A stretch of DNA of 64,000 bases from Trichopria drosophilae (lineage: Eukaryota > Arthropoda > Insecta > Hymenoptera > Diapriidae): assembly GCA_030407085.1 (NCBI GenBank), contig CM059585.1:64026501-64090500 (forward strand). Direction: 5' to 3'. A program made the position numbers and the translations under genes. This document shows positions 21,382 through 32,866 of the stretch, in pieces. The notes beneath the pieces are model-generated. The model was not told the origin of the DNA. It searched no databases and saw nothing but the letters and a program-made list of their open reading frames with translations. Every line of letters starts with the position of its first letter. The first letter of the stretch is position 1.

Positions 21382-22589
21382 TTGATCTCTGCCGTGACTA
21401 CGCTAATCAGGCGGAATCTTCAGCTAGACGTATCTGCTCCTCTTGCCACGTTCTCCTTCCACTATATCTCACCAGGCGACAGCACTTTCCAGCCGTGCAG
21501 TCTACCTTACATGTCGGAGAAAGGTTCGCCTCCCAGCTGTAGCGGCCAGTCAGTCACTCCCCCCAGTCAATCTTCGGGGAAGAAGGAGGTGCGACTCGCA
21601 CCGCTCATTCGACCATCCCTTCTCTCGGGTCGGCCTCCCACTGCCGCCCGGTGGAAAGACTTACGCTCGAACAGCTGTGGCACGCTCGACTCCTACGTTA
21701 TTAATAAGCGAAAAAGGAACATCTTATCGCCGGAATCGAACACTAGCAAAAGTGACGACAATAGGACTTCAAAAAAAAAATAAATCAACTTGACGAATCT
21801 GATCCCGAAATATTAACGGACTTAAACGATATGGCTTCCGAAGCAGCACTTAGCAAAATGCAAGCTGCGCTGCAAGCATCGATTTCAGCTGTCACCGTTT
21901 CCGTAAATGCCAATAGTGAGGAAATTAGGCGCGACATCGCTGGCTTGACACAAATAGTTCTTGACCAGAGGAATGAGTTCTCAGCGCGCATTACCGCCCT
22001 CGAAAAGAAAGTCGAAGAAAACGCGAGTACAAATGAGCAACTCAAAGCGAAAGTTGAATCCCTGGAAAGACAACTTAAGCGGAAAAATATTATTATTACC
22101 GGCCTTCGAAATAATAATAAGGATTCGTCGAAACAGGATGTTGATGCTTTTCTTGCGGATAAGTTTTCGCTTGAGAATGCTGTGGCCTCAGTCACAACAT
22201 TAAAAGCCAATCCACCGACTTTATTAGCGGAATTAACATCGGCTGACCAGAAATCGAAAATCTTGACAGAAAAAAGAAAAGTGTTGCGAAATACCAATAT
22301 CTTTATTTCGAACGACCTTACAGACAAAGAACGTCTATTCGAATATAAGGTTCGTGAGGCACGCCGCAAAGCAACGGCAGACAACATCTCGTTCTCTAGA
22401 CGAGGTAGAAGCGTTTTTTTGGGCAACAAACGATTATCCTGGTCCGACGAACTACAAGAATTTGTTGACCTGTCAAATCTAGCAGAACATGAAACCCAAG
22501 ACATGTCTTGTGCTTCTGGAGAAGCCCTAACGGGTCCTATGGAAGGCATTTTACCCAAATCGACGTCTCAAGATCAACAAAATTTTTAA
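21382..22589 (+). pseudogene. LINE ORF1 (nucleic-acid chaperone type), one frameshift
   Basis: The frame 21382-21783 (Ser/Pro-rich, basic; ends DNRTSKKK) runs into a ten-adenine run, after which the frame leading into 21831-22589 stays open (from INQLDESDPEILTDLNDMAS). A one-base change in the run would make a single ORF of about 400 residues. The second part has a heptad-rich coiled coil (about residues 30-85 from 21831) followed by KRKNIIITGL, a typical start of the RNA-binding domain in LINE ORF1 proteins. It ends at 22589 and overlaps the open frame of ORF2. Confidence 0.75.
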
Positions 22590-25500
22590 AGGCTACCCAT
22601 CTCTCTTCTTCGTCATCAACATCTCCGGTATCTAAGGGGAAAAGTTCAACGGACTCATCGACACATGGAAACACTGTATTTGATGCGCAAAAGTGTAAAG
22701 TAACCCGTATTGTTTTTTGGAACGCCCGCGGTTTTTTAAATATTAAAAATAATTCTTTCTCATCAACACAAAGTATTGTTAATTTTTCAGAAACTTGGTG
22801 CAACGTCGAAAATAAGATTCGCGAACTAAAGTCTAACTCGGGTACGATTTTTTCTGCAGCCACTCGTGCAGCCTCCATTGGACGTTTCAGTGGAGGGCTT
22901 TTATCTATGATAAATCCTGATTTTGCTCACGAAATTCTCGACGTTTCACCAAATTGGATTTTTTATTCAGTCAACACATTACCTATTAAAGTTATTATCG
23001 GCTCTTTTTATATTCCTCCAAACGCAGATCTGTCTATAATTTTTTTAAATTTAAATAATGTTCTCGATGCTCTTAAAACCCAGTTTTTGGACTGTATGTT
23101 TGTACTCGGTGGCGATTTTAATTGCAGGATTGGGACATTGAACGACAATTACGACATTGATCAAATATTTGAAAACTCTAATGTTTCATCGATGCGAGTA
23201 TCCCACGAGGCGGTGCACAATAATCACGGCTCGGCTCTACTGGAGTTCATGCGTTCCAACAATTTCGTTTTAATCAATGGCAGGTCACTTAGTGACACTC
23301 CGGCCCACTTTACTTTTCTTGGCAGCAATGGCTTCAGTATAGTCTATCTAGTGTGGGTTTCCGACACTCATTTACCTTTTGTGCACGATCTCAAATTAGG
23401 CGACGATCTCCACGGGTCCGATCATTTACCGGTATTTTTATCTCTATTTTTACGTTCCGAACGCGCAATTCAGGCAGATTCTCACGCTTTTTCAGCTAGT
23501 GTACCCGGAGTGAGAGTTGTGAGGTCGAAAGATGGGTATGATAATTTTGTAGCAGCCTTAAAAAAATCGAGAACTTGGGAAGATCCCGCAAGTGCAGATC
23601 CTACCGCGAATTACGTAAGTTTTTGCAGGAAGCTTAAAGAACTCGCTTTAGAATCTAACATATTACTGGCGACCTATCATCGTAGTTTTAGTTTTACCAA
23701 TTTTCAGCGTATCTTGTGGTTTGATCGAGACTGTGCTGCAGCGAGAAAACAAACAAAGCGCTGTTTATATGTAATGCGGCGAAATGATTATAGCGAGCTC
23801 ACAGTTCAGGAATATAAAATAGCTAAAAAATCATACACGAAATTAATTGCAAATAAGAAGCTAGTTCATATTTCCAAATTAACCGATACCTTTGCTGCGA
23901 CTAAGAATGCCTGCGACTTTTGTAAAGCGGTCCGTCTTTTCTCTAAGAAACCGTCTGTTGGATCATTGATTTCGGAGGAAGCGTGGAGAAACTTTTTTCT
24001 ACAGTTTTTCGCCAAAATACCAATCCTTTACTTCTGCTTCCCAATATCCACGATCCTTCACTCGATTCTCCTTTAACCCATAATGAATTATTGGTGAGCA
24101 TTAACTCACTCAAGGCCGGTAAGGCAGTTGGTCCGGATAGTCTACCTGCAGAAGTTTTCAAACTACTTGACAACTCTTCAACTTTTCGTTTATTAGATAT
24201 TTTTAACGCGTCTTTTGAGCGAGAAGAATTTCCCAGTGACTGGGCCCGGGCGACTGTTTTTACCATCTTTAAGAAAGGCTTAAGAGATGATCCTTTTAGC
24301 CACAGATTAATTGCGATAACAAACGCCATATCTAAAATATTCTCACAGATTCTGAATAAACGACTTATAGACTGGACAACACGTAGGAATATTATACAAG
24401 AAGAACAAGCAGGATTTCGTTGCTGAAGAGGTACGGAGGAGAACATCTTTTGCCTTCTCGCCGCTATACAGATAGCCCTCCGGCGGAAGAAATCTAAAAT
24501 CTATAGCATATTTGTAGATTTCAAAAGAGCATTCGACACGGTTCCACACGCACTGCTCTGGAAGAAACTGGCTGGTTTAGGTGTCAGCGCCAAATTCATA
24601 AGGATTTTAAGAGCCATCTATGAAACGGCATCCTTATCAGTCAAAATGGCGAACGGACACTTGATAGAAGCGGACGTGACCATAGGAGTGCTACAAGGTG
24701 AAATTTTAAGCCCTCATCTTTTCCTACTCTATTTAGCTGACTTGACAGACTTCTTCAGGGGAAGGGGGGTCAGAGGTGTTGATTTAACAACTTCATTTGA
24801 TCTGCTCATGCTAATCTACGCCGACGATCTTACGATTTTCGCCTATTCACCCGCTGACTTACGCGAGAAGTTGCGGCTACTTTCGGAGTACTCGGAGTGT
24901 AACGGCCTTATGGTTAATATCGAAAAAACCAAAATTATGTGTTTCAGAAGGGGCGGACATTTAGACTCTAACTCGAGACATTTTGCATTTAACGGTAGTC
25001 CGGTTGAGGTTGTCAGTAGTTATCGGTATTTGGGAATTATCTTTTCCTCCTCCGCGCAGGGTTTATTAGCCTGTAAGGAAACCACCATAAAAACCAAAGC
25101 CGCGTCTGCCGCAATCGCATCAATTATAGCCAACGCTAAAATAGATTCTTGGGAGGCAATTTGGAAACTATATGGAGCGAGCATTACTTCCATCCTGCTT
25201 TATGCCGCTCAACTGTGGGGTCTTAGATATACCTCTTACCTAGAGTCTGCTCAGATCACTTTTTTCAAGCGCATCTTCAACCTCCCGGTAAATACACCAT
25301 CATGTTTAATTCGGCTGGAGTTCGGCCTTCATTCTATAGCTGTAGAGGTACTTAACCGTGCTATGAAATGGGTTGTTAAAGTCTTACGCCTACCAGACTC
25401 TAGGATTCCAAAAATACTTCTGACGCGCTTAAGGGACTTACTTCAGGCCAATTCGAGTGACTCTTTTAACTGGCTGTCACAAGTTAAATCTTTTACCGAC

Positions 25501-26031
25501 AAATTGGGGGACAACGAACTATGGGCGAATTTTGATGCAGATTTCTGGGAGCAGAAAAGGCTAACAATAGTAGATCAGTTTGCCAAACTAAGCAGGAAAA
25601 GTGATTTCGAACATTACTGCAACGCCAACTCTCCGCAATTACCCATTTACCGAAATTATAATGACTCATATTCCACGCATTATCCGGTCCGTCTTCCTCC
25701 TGATCATTTGAAACTAAGAATCCAACTTAGAGTATCCACGATTCATTCTAGATCTTTGTTAATATCTGGACAGCGTTTCGCATACGATCCGACGGCTCTC
25801 TGCTCGCTATGTAATCTCCGCACTAATGAAAATCTTATGCATATTCTTTTTGATTGTCCTCTTTATCATGTTCTACTGGAAAATCTTTCCCTCGCTAAAA
25901 ATGTCTTGTCCACGTCGCCGGAAAATATTATCATAAGTCTTATCTGCGCCAACGACGTTACTTCAGCGAAAACTCTATACTTTTTTGTAAAAGCATGTTT
26001 CAGGCGCCGGGCTTTTATGTTAGGCGATTAG
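22508..26031 (+). pseudogene. LINE ORF2: APE endonuclease, reverse transcriptase, zinc knuckle
   Basis: The endonuclease is in frame 2 (22508-24076): VFWNARGF near 22725, SETW near 22787, GGDFNCR near 23108 and GSDHLPVF near 23420. The frame then shifts near 23990 to frame 1. There RT motifs follow: GKAVGPDSLPAEVF (24118), FVDFKRAFDTVPH (24511), GVLQGEILSPHLF (24689) and YADDLTIF (24820). A C-terminal CSLCNLRTNENLMHILFDCP zinc-binding motif starts at 25801, with the stop at 26031. A TGA at 24424-24426 breaks the RT just after QAGFRC. In the endonuclease, SIVYLVWVS has Tyr where Asp is expected (usually S-x-x-D-L-V-W). The start codon is uncertain; the frame is open from 22508 but coding similarity begins near 22700. 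Confidence 0.85.
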
Positions 26032-28371
26032 CTTAGTTTAGATTAGTTTAGCTTAAGAAATACTTTGTAAATATCTTTGTAACACTATATAATGCCCGAT
26101 TACGGGACTCCATCTCTACGGGACATCTATCCCTTTACAAGAGTAATAAATATCTATCTATCTATCTATCTATCTAATTAGGGACTTTTTTGGTTTTAAA
26201 AGACACAAGAGGTTTATGGTCCGTGTATACTGTGAATTGACGACCGTAAACATAAAGTCTGAAATTACTGATTGCCTAATATATAGCTAGTGCTTCTTTG
26301 TCATAAGTTGCGTATTTTTTTTCGTAATCATTTAGAACTCTAGATGTATAAGCTATTGGTCTATCTTTTCCTCCTTCCCCTTGAGACAAAACTCCACCTA
26401 TTGCATATCCTAATGCATCGGTTGATATGATAAAGAGTTTATTAAAATCTGGATATTGTAAAATGGAAGCGTTACATAGCTTTTCGCGAAGTGTTTCGAA
26501 TGCGTTTATGTCATCTTTTTCCCATATGAACTGAACATTATTTTTAAAAGATTAAATAAAGGTTTTGCAATCCCAGAAAAATTTGATATAAAACGTCTGT
26601 AATATCCTGCTAGGCCTAAAAATTGTCTTATATTTTTCTGATTTTTAGGTGTTGGGAATTTTTTTACGCAGCTGATTTTATTAGGATCTGGTTTTAATCC
26701 GTTTTCTCCAATGATGTTTCCTAAGTAGCAGACATATTTTCTTAAGAATTCGCTTTTGTTGGGTTGTAATTTTAAATTAGCTTCTCTTAATCAGTTCATT
26801 AATTTTTCACATTTAATCGAATGTTCTCTTAGTGAGGATGAGTAGGTAACGATGTCATCAAGATAAACGAAAAGTACGTTGCCTTGCGAACCTGATAATA
26901 CTATATCCATTAATCCTTGAAATGTGGCCGGTGCGTTTTTTAGATCAAACCGCATTCTATCGAACTCGTAATGCCCATGTGGCGTAGAAAATACTCTTTT
27001 GTGTGAATCGTTTTCGTCCATTTTAATTTGGAGAAAACCGGAAGCTAGATCGAATACTGAAAAATAATTAGCACCGCCTAATTAGTCTAAAATGTCAACA
27101 TTGTTAGGAATTGGATAGGAATCTCCGATTGATTTATCATTCAATTTCCTGAAGGCAAGTACCATTCTCCATATCTTATTTTCTTGGCTGTCGGCTTTCT
27201 TTGGTACTATCCATATTGGGGTATTATAGGGTGAATCTGAAGGTTTTATTATTCCTGTATCCAATTGTTCTTTAACTTGCTTATTAATCTCTTCTTTGTG
27301 AATTGGTGAAAATCTATACTATTTAGTATTGATTGGTGCGTCATCCGTAGTAGACATTTTGTGTTTAATAACGTGCGTAAAACCAAAGGGTTCGTCAGGT
27401 AAGTGAAAGACGTCTGCGTGAGTATTTATGAGTCATTCTACACTCTCGGTTTTTTCTCGGTTTAAGTGTTGTAAACGTAAGAGGTTTTTAATTTTTGCTG
27501 CCCTTTTCATCTGTTTAATGGTGTGTAAGAGGATTTCTTGACTACTACCTGTTGCTTTGGGTGTAATTGCCCCTGGTATTTGTTTTTCTTTTAAGAACTC
27601 CGTATATGTATGTAAAAAATATCTCTTTTTCGTTGTAGTTGGTTTCTGTGGTTTTTATTAAACGGTTCGATGTCTTGTCTCTTCTAATTTAAGAAATATT
27701 ATTTGTCGAATCTTTTTGTAATTGAGGGGATTCACCTACAAGGTCGTTATCCCAATTGATTATTCTTTTTTTATAAGAACTGAAAGACCTGCCTATCGAG
27801 TCTTGATCTCTGTATTTTATTTTATTTTCAATTTTTATAATTGTTTTTGTATTTATATTTATCGGTTTCATTACCGTCCTTTTCATTATATTCATCATTT
27901 TCATTTTTATTTTCATTATATTCGTCATTTTCATTTTCATTTTGTTCATGTGCATTGTATTTGTTAGGTTTGATGTTTTTTTAATTTAATTTTACCCATA
28001 ATAGTTGTTTTATATTTTTGTTCTACTGATCTTGATCTTCTTGTATTGAAGAAGAGGTGGTTTGTGGTAAATATTTCATGATTAAGTTTATTTTTTCTAT
28101 TTCTTTGTTTTTAATTTTGTTGAATTTCTTCTTATTTTTAATTATATTTTTCTGTTTAGATTCTGATGTTTGTGTAATGATTTCAAAATCCTTATCTAAT
28201 CTTCTGTTGTTAAAGTCGGTATTTCTCCATTTGTTTATCAGTTGTGTCGTATATTTGTAAAAATGCTTTTCCGTTACTGGTTTTAACTATTGCGTCTCCT
28301 AAAAACACGACTTCCATTACGTTAAATTTTGGGGACACATCCAAACTTTATTTCTTTATTCTCAATATTAA

Positions 28372-29264
28372 CCACTTCGGCGGCGAGGCGTTCCAAATGG
28401 TTATTGGGGACGCTGATTCTAAATTTGAAGTTTCCTTTTAAAAATTCTAAATGGCGGATCCAGTATGGCGGGCAATTTTTAAAAATCTGTATAGTATTCG
28501 GTCAAAATTTTTATAAGGGGTAATTAGAGTCGCCGATTATGAATTTGAAATAAAAATTAAAAAATACAAAAAAAAAATTTTTAAATACGCTCAAAATCCT
28601 ACCATTGCAGCCTCCTCACGGCGTGCTCCGGGTAGAGAATTTTTTTTCTAGTGAATGCAAGAGGGTAATTTTTTTTTGAAAATCTATAACCCCCTAGTCA
28701 CAATTTCGAACGAATACTACAGTTATTTGTAAAAATCGACCGCCATATAGGATACGTCATTCGTAAAATTCGACAAATTTAAACAAAACAACTTCAAATT
28801 CATAATCAGCGATCCCATTTACCCCTGGTAAGAATTTTGAGCGAATACTATATAGATTTTTAAAAATCGTCCGCCATATTGGATCTGCCATTTTGAATGT
28901 TCAAAAAGCAACATCAGATTCGTAATTAATGACCCCAGAAATCCCCCAGCAACAATTTTCGACCAAATTCAATGATGTTTGAAGCAAAAAATGCGTGAGA
29001 GTTTTGACGCCATTCTCACAAAAGTATTAACAATTGACGACATTTGCACTAAACAAAAAATTATTCAAAACTTAAAAAAAAAATGTTTTTTGACATATTC
29101 GTGTTCCTTGACATTAAAACATAGAATTATTATGGTTTCCTAAACTTCAATACGTCTACAAACTTTGCAAAGCGAATTTAAGCAGGTCCTCCATTTCTAC
29201 TATTTTCGCCACTTTTGTCACTGTCACGCGCGACGCCATTTGGACCGCCTCGCCGCCGAAGTGG
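28372..29264. mobile_element. TIR element with CCACTTCGGCGGCGAGGCG ends
   Basis: The inverted ends (CCACTTCGGCGGCGAGGCG at 28372 and its complement ending 29264) continue complementary through TCCAAATGG, about 28 bases with one mismatch. Length is 893 bp, non-coding. It interrupts the protease region of the minus-strand pol. The target duplication is unclear. The interior carries the paired GCCAT modules seen elsewhere in the window (28450, 28740, 28869). Confidence 0.8.
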
Positions 29265-29729
29265 TGGCTATGTCAAAGTAGATTTTATTATCTCCCTATT
29301 GGATGTAATCGTTTTCGTAGCTAATATTTGTCCTGTTATCCCGATAGAATTCTGACCCAAATATGCCTGCTGAATCTATTGGGAAATCGTCGTTAACGTT
29401 AACTAACAGAGTTCTGTTATGCCTTTTAGGTTTATGATTTAATCGCTATTTATTAAGGTTTCGCTTTTTACTGATCCTTCTTTGATGATGTTTACCTGGC
29501 TAAATTGTAAAAAATTTCAACGTAAAATTACCACGCTGAGAGTAGGTAATCAGTGTTACCTACTCTGAGAGTGAAAAAATTACTAGACAGTTGTATATTG
29601 TTCGACGAAAGTGTAAATTTACTAGACCGCAATGTAATTTTCAGCCGACTTAACATTTACAATCGGTACAGTAAAATTACAAAAATTACAATTATCGCAG
29701 TAAAATCGTAATTTCTAATGTAAAATTAC

Positions 29730-31550
29730 ATGCGGATTTTGCTTTTGCAATTTAAGGTTAAGTACATAGTCTTTAGAGAATATAAATATACACATTTAGC
29801 AGTATTTTTAATGATATTATTTATTTACCTTTCTGTTACTTTCAAAGGGTTTCAGGATACAAAAATAAATTATTTTTCCAAAAATGCATTTAATTTATTA
29901 TATTTAAGACGAAATAAACACTTATCAAATAGACACAATTGCCAAGCAACAAATAACCAGGAAGAGGGGATCACATTTACACAATCGACGAGTCAACAAG
30001 TAAACATCAGTCAATTAATAAACAATCAAAAAGAAGAAGACGAAGAAGTGGAAACAAACTCTGAAATTAGAAACGACATAGAAAAAACTAAAAATGACAA
30101 TTTATTTAAAGAACCAATGTCAACCCTGAAAATCACAAAGCGATTATTAACATCTACAACTGCCTTCACGAAGTCAATCAATTCAGATTCTGATGATTAC
30201 CTGGAATCAACAAATGACCAACGTAAAAACAAAAACACAAAAAATGAAACCCATCACCAAAATAAAAAAACGAAATTAACAATAAATGCTAACTCTAAAT
30301 TTTTCACTCTGCCACCAGAAATTGAAACTAGCATGAAAGAAAAACCTAGTGAATACATACTCAGCTTTCTCCAATTCCAAAACTTTATAGAAAAATGTCA
30401 AGTCCCCAAAATAGAGATAGAAGAAGTGACCTGCGAAATCACTAGAAGCAGTAGCTGTCACTATTAAAATGAAAACAAAAATTACAATATGTAACGTATA
30501 TCTACCAAACAGTCGCGAAATGAACACCAAGGAACAATATGACTTACTAAAACAACTTCCAAAACCATTAATCATATGCGGTGATTTCAACAGTCATAAT
30601 ATAATCTGGGGATCAGAAAACACAGATACTAGAGGAAAACTTATTGAAAAATGGATTGACGACTGCGAATTATTAATCTTAAATGATGGAAATCCAACAC
30701 ACTTTACTACTGGTTCGGGACGTGAAAGCGCCATTGATCTAAGTATTAGTAAATAAACTATATGACCGCGACCACCACCACATACATATCCGTATACATA
30801 GTGAAGATAAAAATAATTTTGTCCCACAAAAACCCTCGAGTTGGAAATTTGAGAAAGCTGACTGGGCGCAATACAAAATATTAATATCCAACAATATATT
30901 ACAGAATTAAAAGATCCAAATGATTCAAACGGAACACTCCGAAATGATACACTGGCATAGATACCATCGCATCAAAGAATAGAGGGAAATGAAAGAGCAG
31001 ATGTTGCAGCGAAACTCGCCACTACCACAGGCACATAAATAAATCACCAATATCTATACAAGATGCAAAAAAAGGCAGTAAAAGAAGAAACGCTAAATAA
31101 ATGGGACACAATATGGAAACTTCTCAACACAAAACTCAATAAAATCAGGCAAAGCGTAAGACAAAAAATACCAAGCCTAAATAACAGGAAACAACAGTGC
31201 CTATTGACACGATTGAGAATTGGACATACAAACCTCACTCACATACATCTTATCACCAAATCACCCCCTCTACCTTGTCCAAGCTATGGATTACCAGTCA
31301 CAGTGGAACACCTACTGGCCGATTCAACACACGAAGGTCTGAGACATAAGCACCAACTGACACGAAACATCGAAGAAACGTTAAACGAAAATCAAATTGT
31401 TTTTCTAGAAAAATACTTACAAGAAATGCAGGTGCTTAACTTAATATAAATATAGTTATATCTATGTAATCTGTAAACAGTGGTCGCTCATGACCTCGAT
31501 GTTAATGAGACCTATAAATAAATTTGATTAAAAAATAAAAAATAAAAAAT
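29730..31550 (+). pseudogene. Internally deleted LINE (endonuclease and C-terminal pieces)
   Basis: The ORF at 29730-30467 is Asn/Lys/Glu-rich and resembles an ORF1 tail. The ORF at 30469-30756 is the second half of an APE endonuclease (ICGDFNSHNIIWGS, then HFTTGSGRESAIDLSIS). Further on, IPSHQRIEGNERADVAAKLA near 30962 is an RNase H C-terminal motif of Jockey/I-type LINEs, followed by an ORF at 31063-31449 with LLTRLRIGHTNLTHIHL, the usual end of such ORF2 proteins. The whole RT is missing between about 30900 and 30960. An A-rich tail (AAAAAATAAAAAATAAAAAA-like) ends near 31551. No target duplication was found. Confidence 0.7.
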
Positions 31551-31551
31551 A

Positions 31552-32179
31552 GACATTACAGTAATTGTTACATAAAATATATAAAAATGTTTATTGTTAT
31601 ATACTAAAATATATCATACTAATAACTTATCTTAGTACTAATAAGTTATTATACTAATAACTTATCTTAATATCTCTTAACATCACTTATTTTAATATTT
31701 TCTAGTTTTCTAAAAAAAGAATACAATTTTTCAGTCACTGATTTTTTTTTAACTCCTTGTTGCTTCTCCAGGATATATTTCCAACCACCTCATTTGGCCG
31801 TATTCCAAGAAACATCTAAGTGAGTTGGGCCATGTTCTATTAAATACAAAGTGTGCTGCCATTATCATGATTACTGCTTCTTGTACACTTTGTATATTAT
31901 CGATAATAAGTTTATCGAAAATAAATAGTTATTTGTTGTTCTGATGAACGTCAAAATTGACATCATGAATATGTTCTGAAAATATATATATACAAAATGA
32001 AGTAAATAAATTAAAATGGTCCTCCAACTTGGACTTTTACAAACAAATGATAAAAGAGTGATTTATATTCGGCCAAAAAATTACTGAACAATAGTCTCGC
32101 TATAATATTGACGATACATTTGTATATGAGTATATCTAACGGTGGCGATACATTATGTGAGGCTGTGGAGGTTTTCACA
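31552..32179. other. AT-rich spacer with a short unrecognised minus-strand peptide
   Basis: A repeated TACTAATAACTTATCTTA motif at 31615-31680 can fold back on itself. On the minus strand 31905-31770 a frame reads EAVIMIMAAHFVFNRTWPNS then LRCFLEYGQMRWLEIYPGE, which looks like real protein text but was not recognised. Confidence 0.35.
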
Positions 32180-32763
32180 ATAATATAGAAATTCGCCTAC
32201 TGGCGCGGGTGCGGGTCCAGAACTCAAGTGGCACGAGATAATGGAAAAAATGATTGAAAAATCCATTTAGTCACAAACTTTGATTTATTTCAATTTCACA
32301 CACTTCGGACGCGCGATAACTTACTCGTCACGTGTGCGATTGTGACTACGATATTCGAGATTAACACTAGCTTAAATACAAAAGTAATTTAAGGTTCGAC
32401 AACGTAGTTCGCGCAAATGCGATCGAAAGTGTCTATTTCGCGTTGCCGATGCAAAACGATGCAGATTCGCGTTTTACAGGATTTCGAAATTGCGTTTCAA
32501 TTAGCTACGATGCTAAGTGTAGCAGCCACGAGGTCTATCTGAACTCGTCGGATCGATTTTCGGTAAAGATCGCTTAATTGCGGAAATTCGAACCGTTCGC
32601 GGAATTTTTCGCGATTACAATTTAAAGGCACATTAGACGCGCGAAATACAAAAGACGCCCTGAGAATGCCGATTATCTTAATATAAAGCGGACAGTTCCA
32701 GCACAAAGTAGAGATGGTGCGACGAGTATATTGGAACTATTGCGGACGGCAGTATACGTGAAC
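32180..32763 (-). mobile_element. Putative 3' LTR of the BEL/Pao-type element
   Basis: Read on the minus strand, it lies just past the end of the BEL/Pao pol remnant. It begins TGTTCACGTATACTGCCG (32763) and ends near CCTCACA (about 32155-32180). It has AATAAA in GAAATTGAAATAAATCAAAG (about 32285), which fits an LTR polyadenylation signal. No second LTR is present in the window, so the boundaries are estimates. Confidence 0.4.
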
Positions 32764-32866
32764 ATACCGCCGGCCTTGCGATAGTAATATCGCAAAAGAA
32801 CAACAAAAAATAGAAAAAATTAATAAGCGCAAACTAAGACTGTGAGATAAAAAACTAACTACGACA

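Larger units (their letters stand above)
21112..26175 (+). mobile_element. APE-type LINE with 13-bp target-site duplication
   Basis: AATTAGGGACTTT occurs at 21099-21111 and again at 26176-26188, directly flanking the element. Joining the flanks restores the minus-strand pol reading (KTKKVPN then SRVAKWMYNLLE), so the boundaries are exact to a few bases. The element has two ORF regions, a 3' untranslated region and a (TATC)n tail (26150-26175). Total length is about 5.06 kb, near full length. Both ORFs are now broken. Confidence 0.95.
18736..29495 (-). pseudogene. pol: Gypsy-type pol (protease, RT, RNase H, integrase), interrupted
   Basis: In minus-strand order: a protease C-terminal piece with AGIFGSEFYRD near 29370; RT fingers (MDTGIIKPSDSPYNTPIWIV, from 27264); and an RT palm with VLFVYLDDIV near 26870, the Y-x-D-D catalytic motif. 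Then come an RNase H with STDALGYAIGGVLSQGEGG near 26400, an acidic spacer (20455-19796), an integrase zinc-finger remnant, and an integrase core (19526-19149, with LTDQGKNF). The integrase C-terminus is near 18800. In-frame stops occur in the RT (after NNVDILD and after CEKLMN) and elsewhere. The LINE at 21112-26175 splits the RNase H region and the TIR element at 28372-29264 splits the protease region. Domain order RT-RNase H-integrase is gypsy (Ty3) type; with env it is errantivirus-like. Confidence 0.85.
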
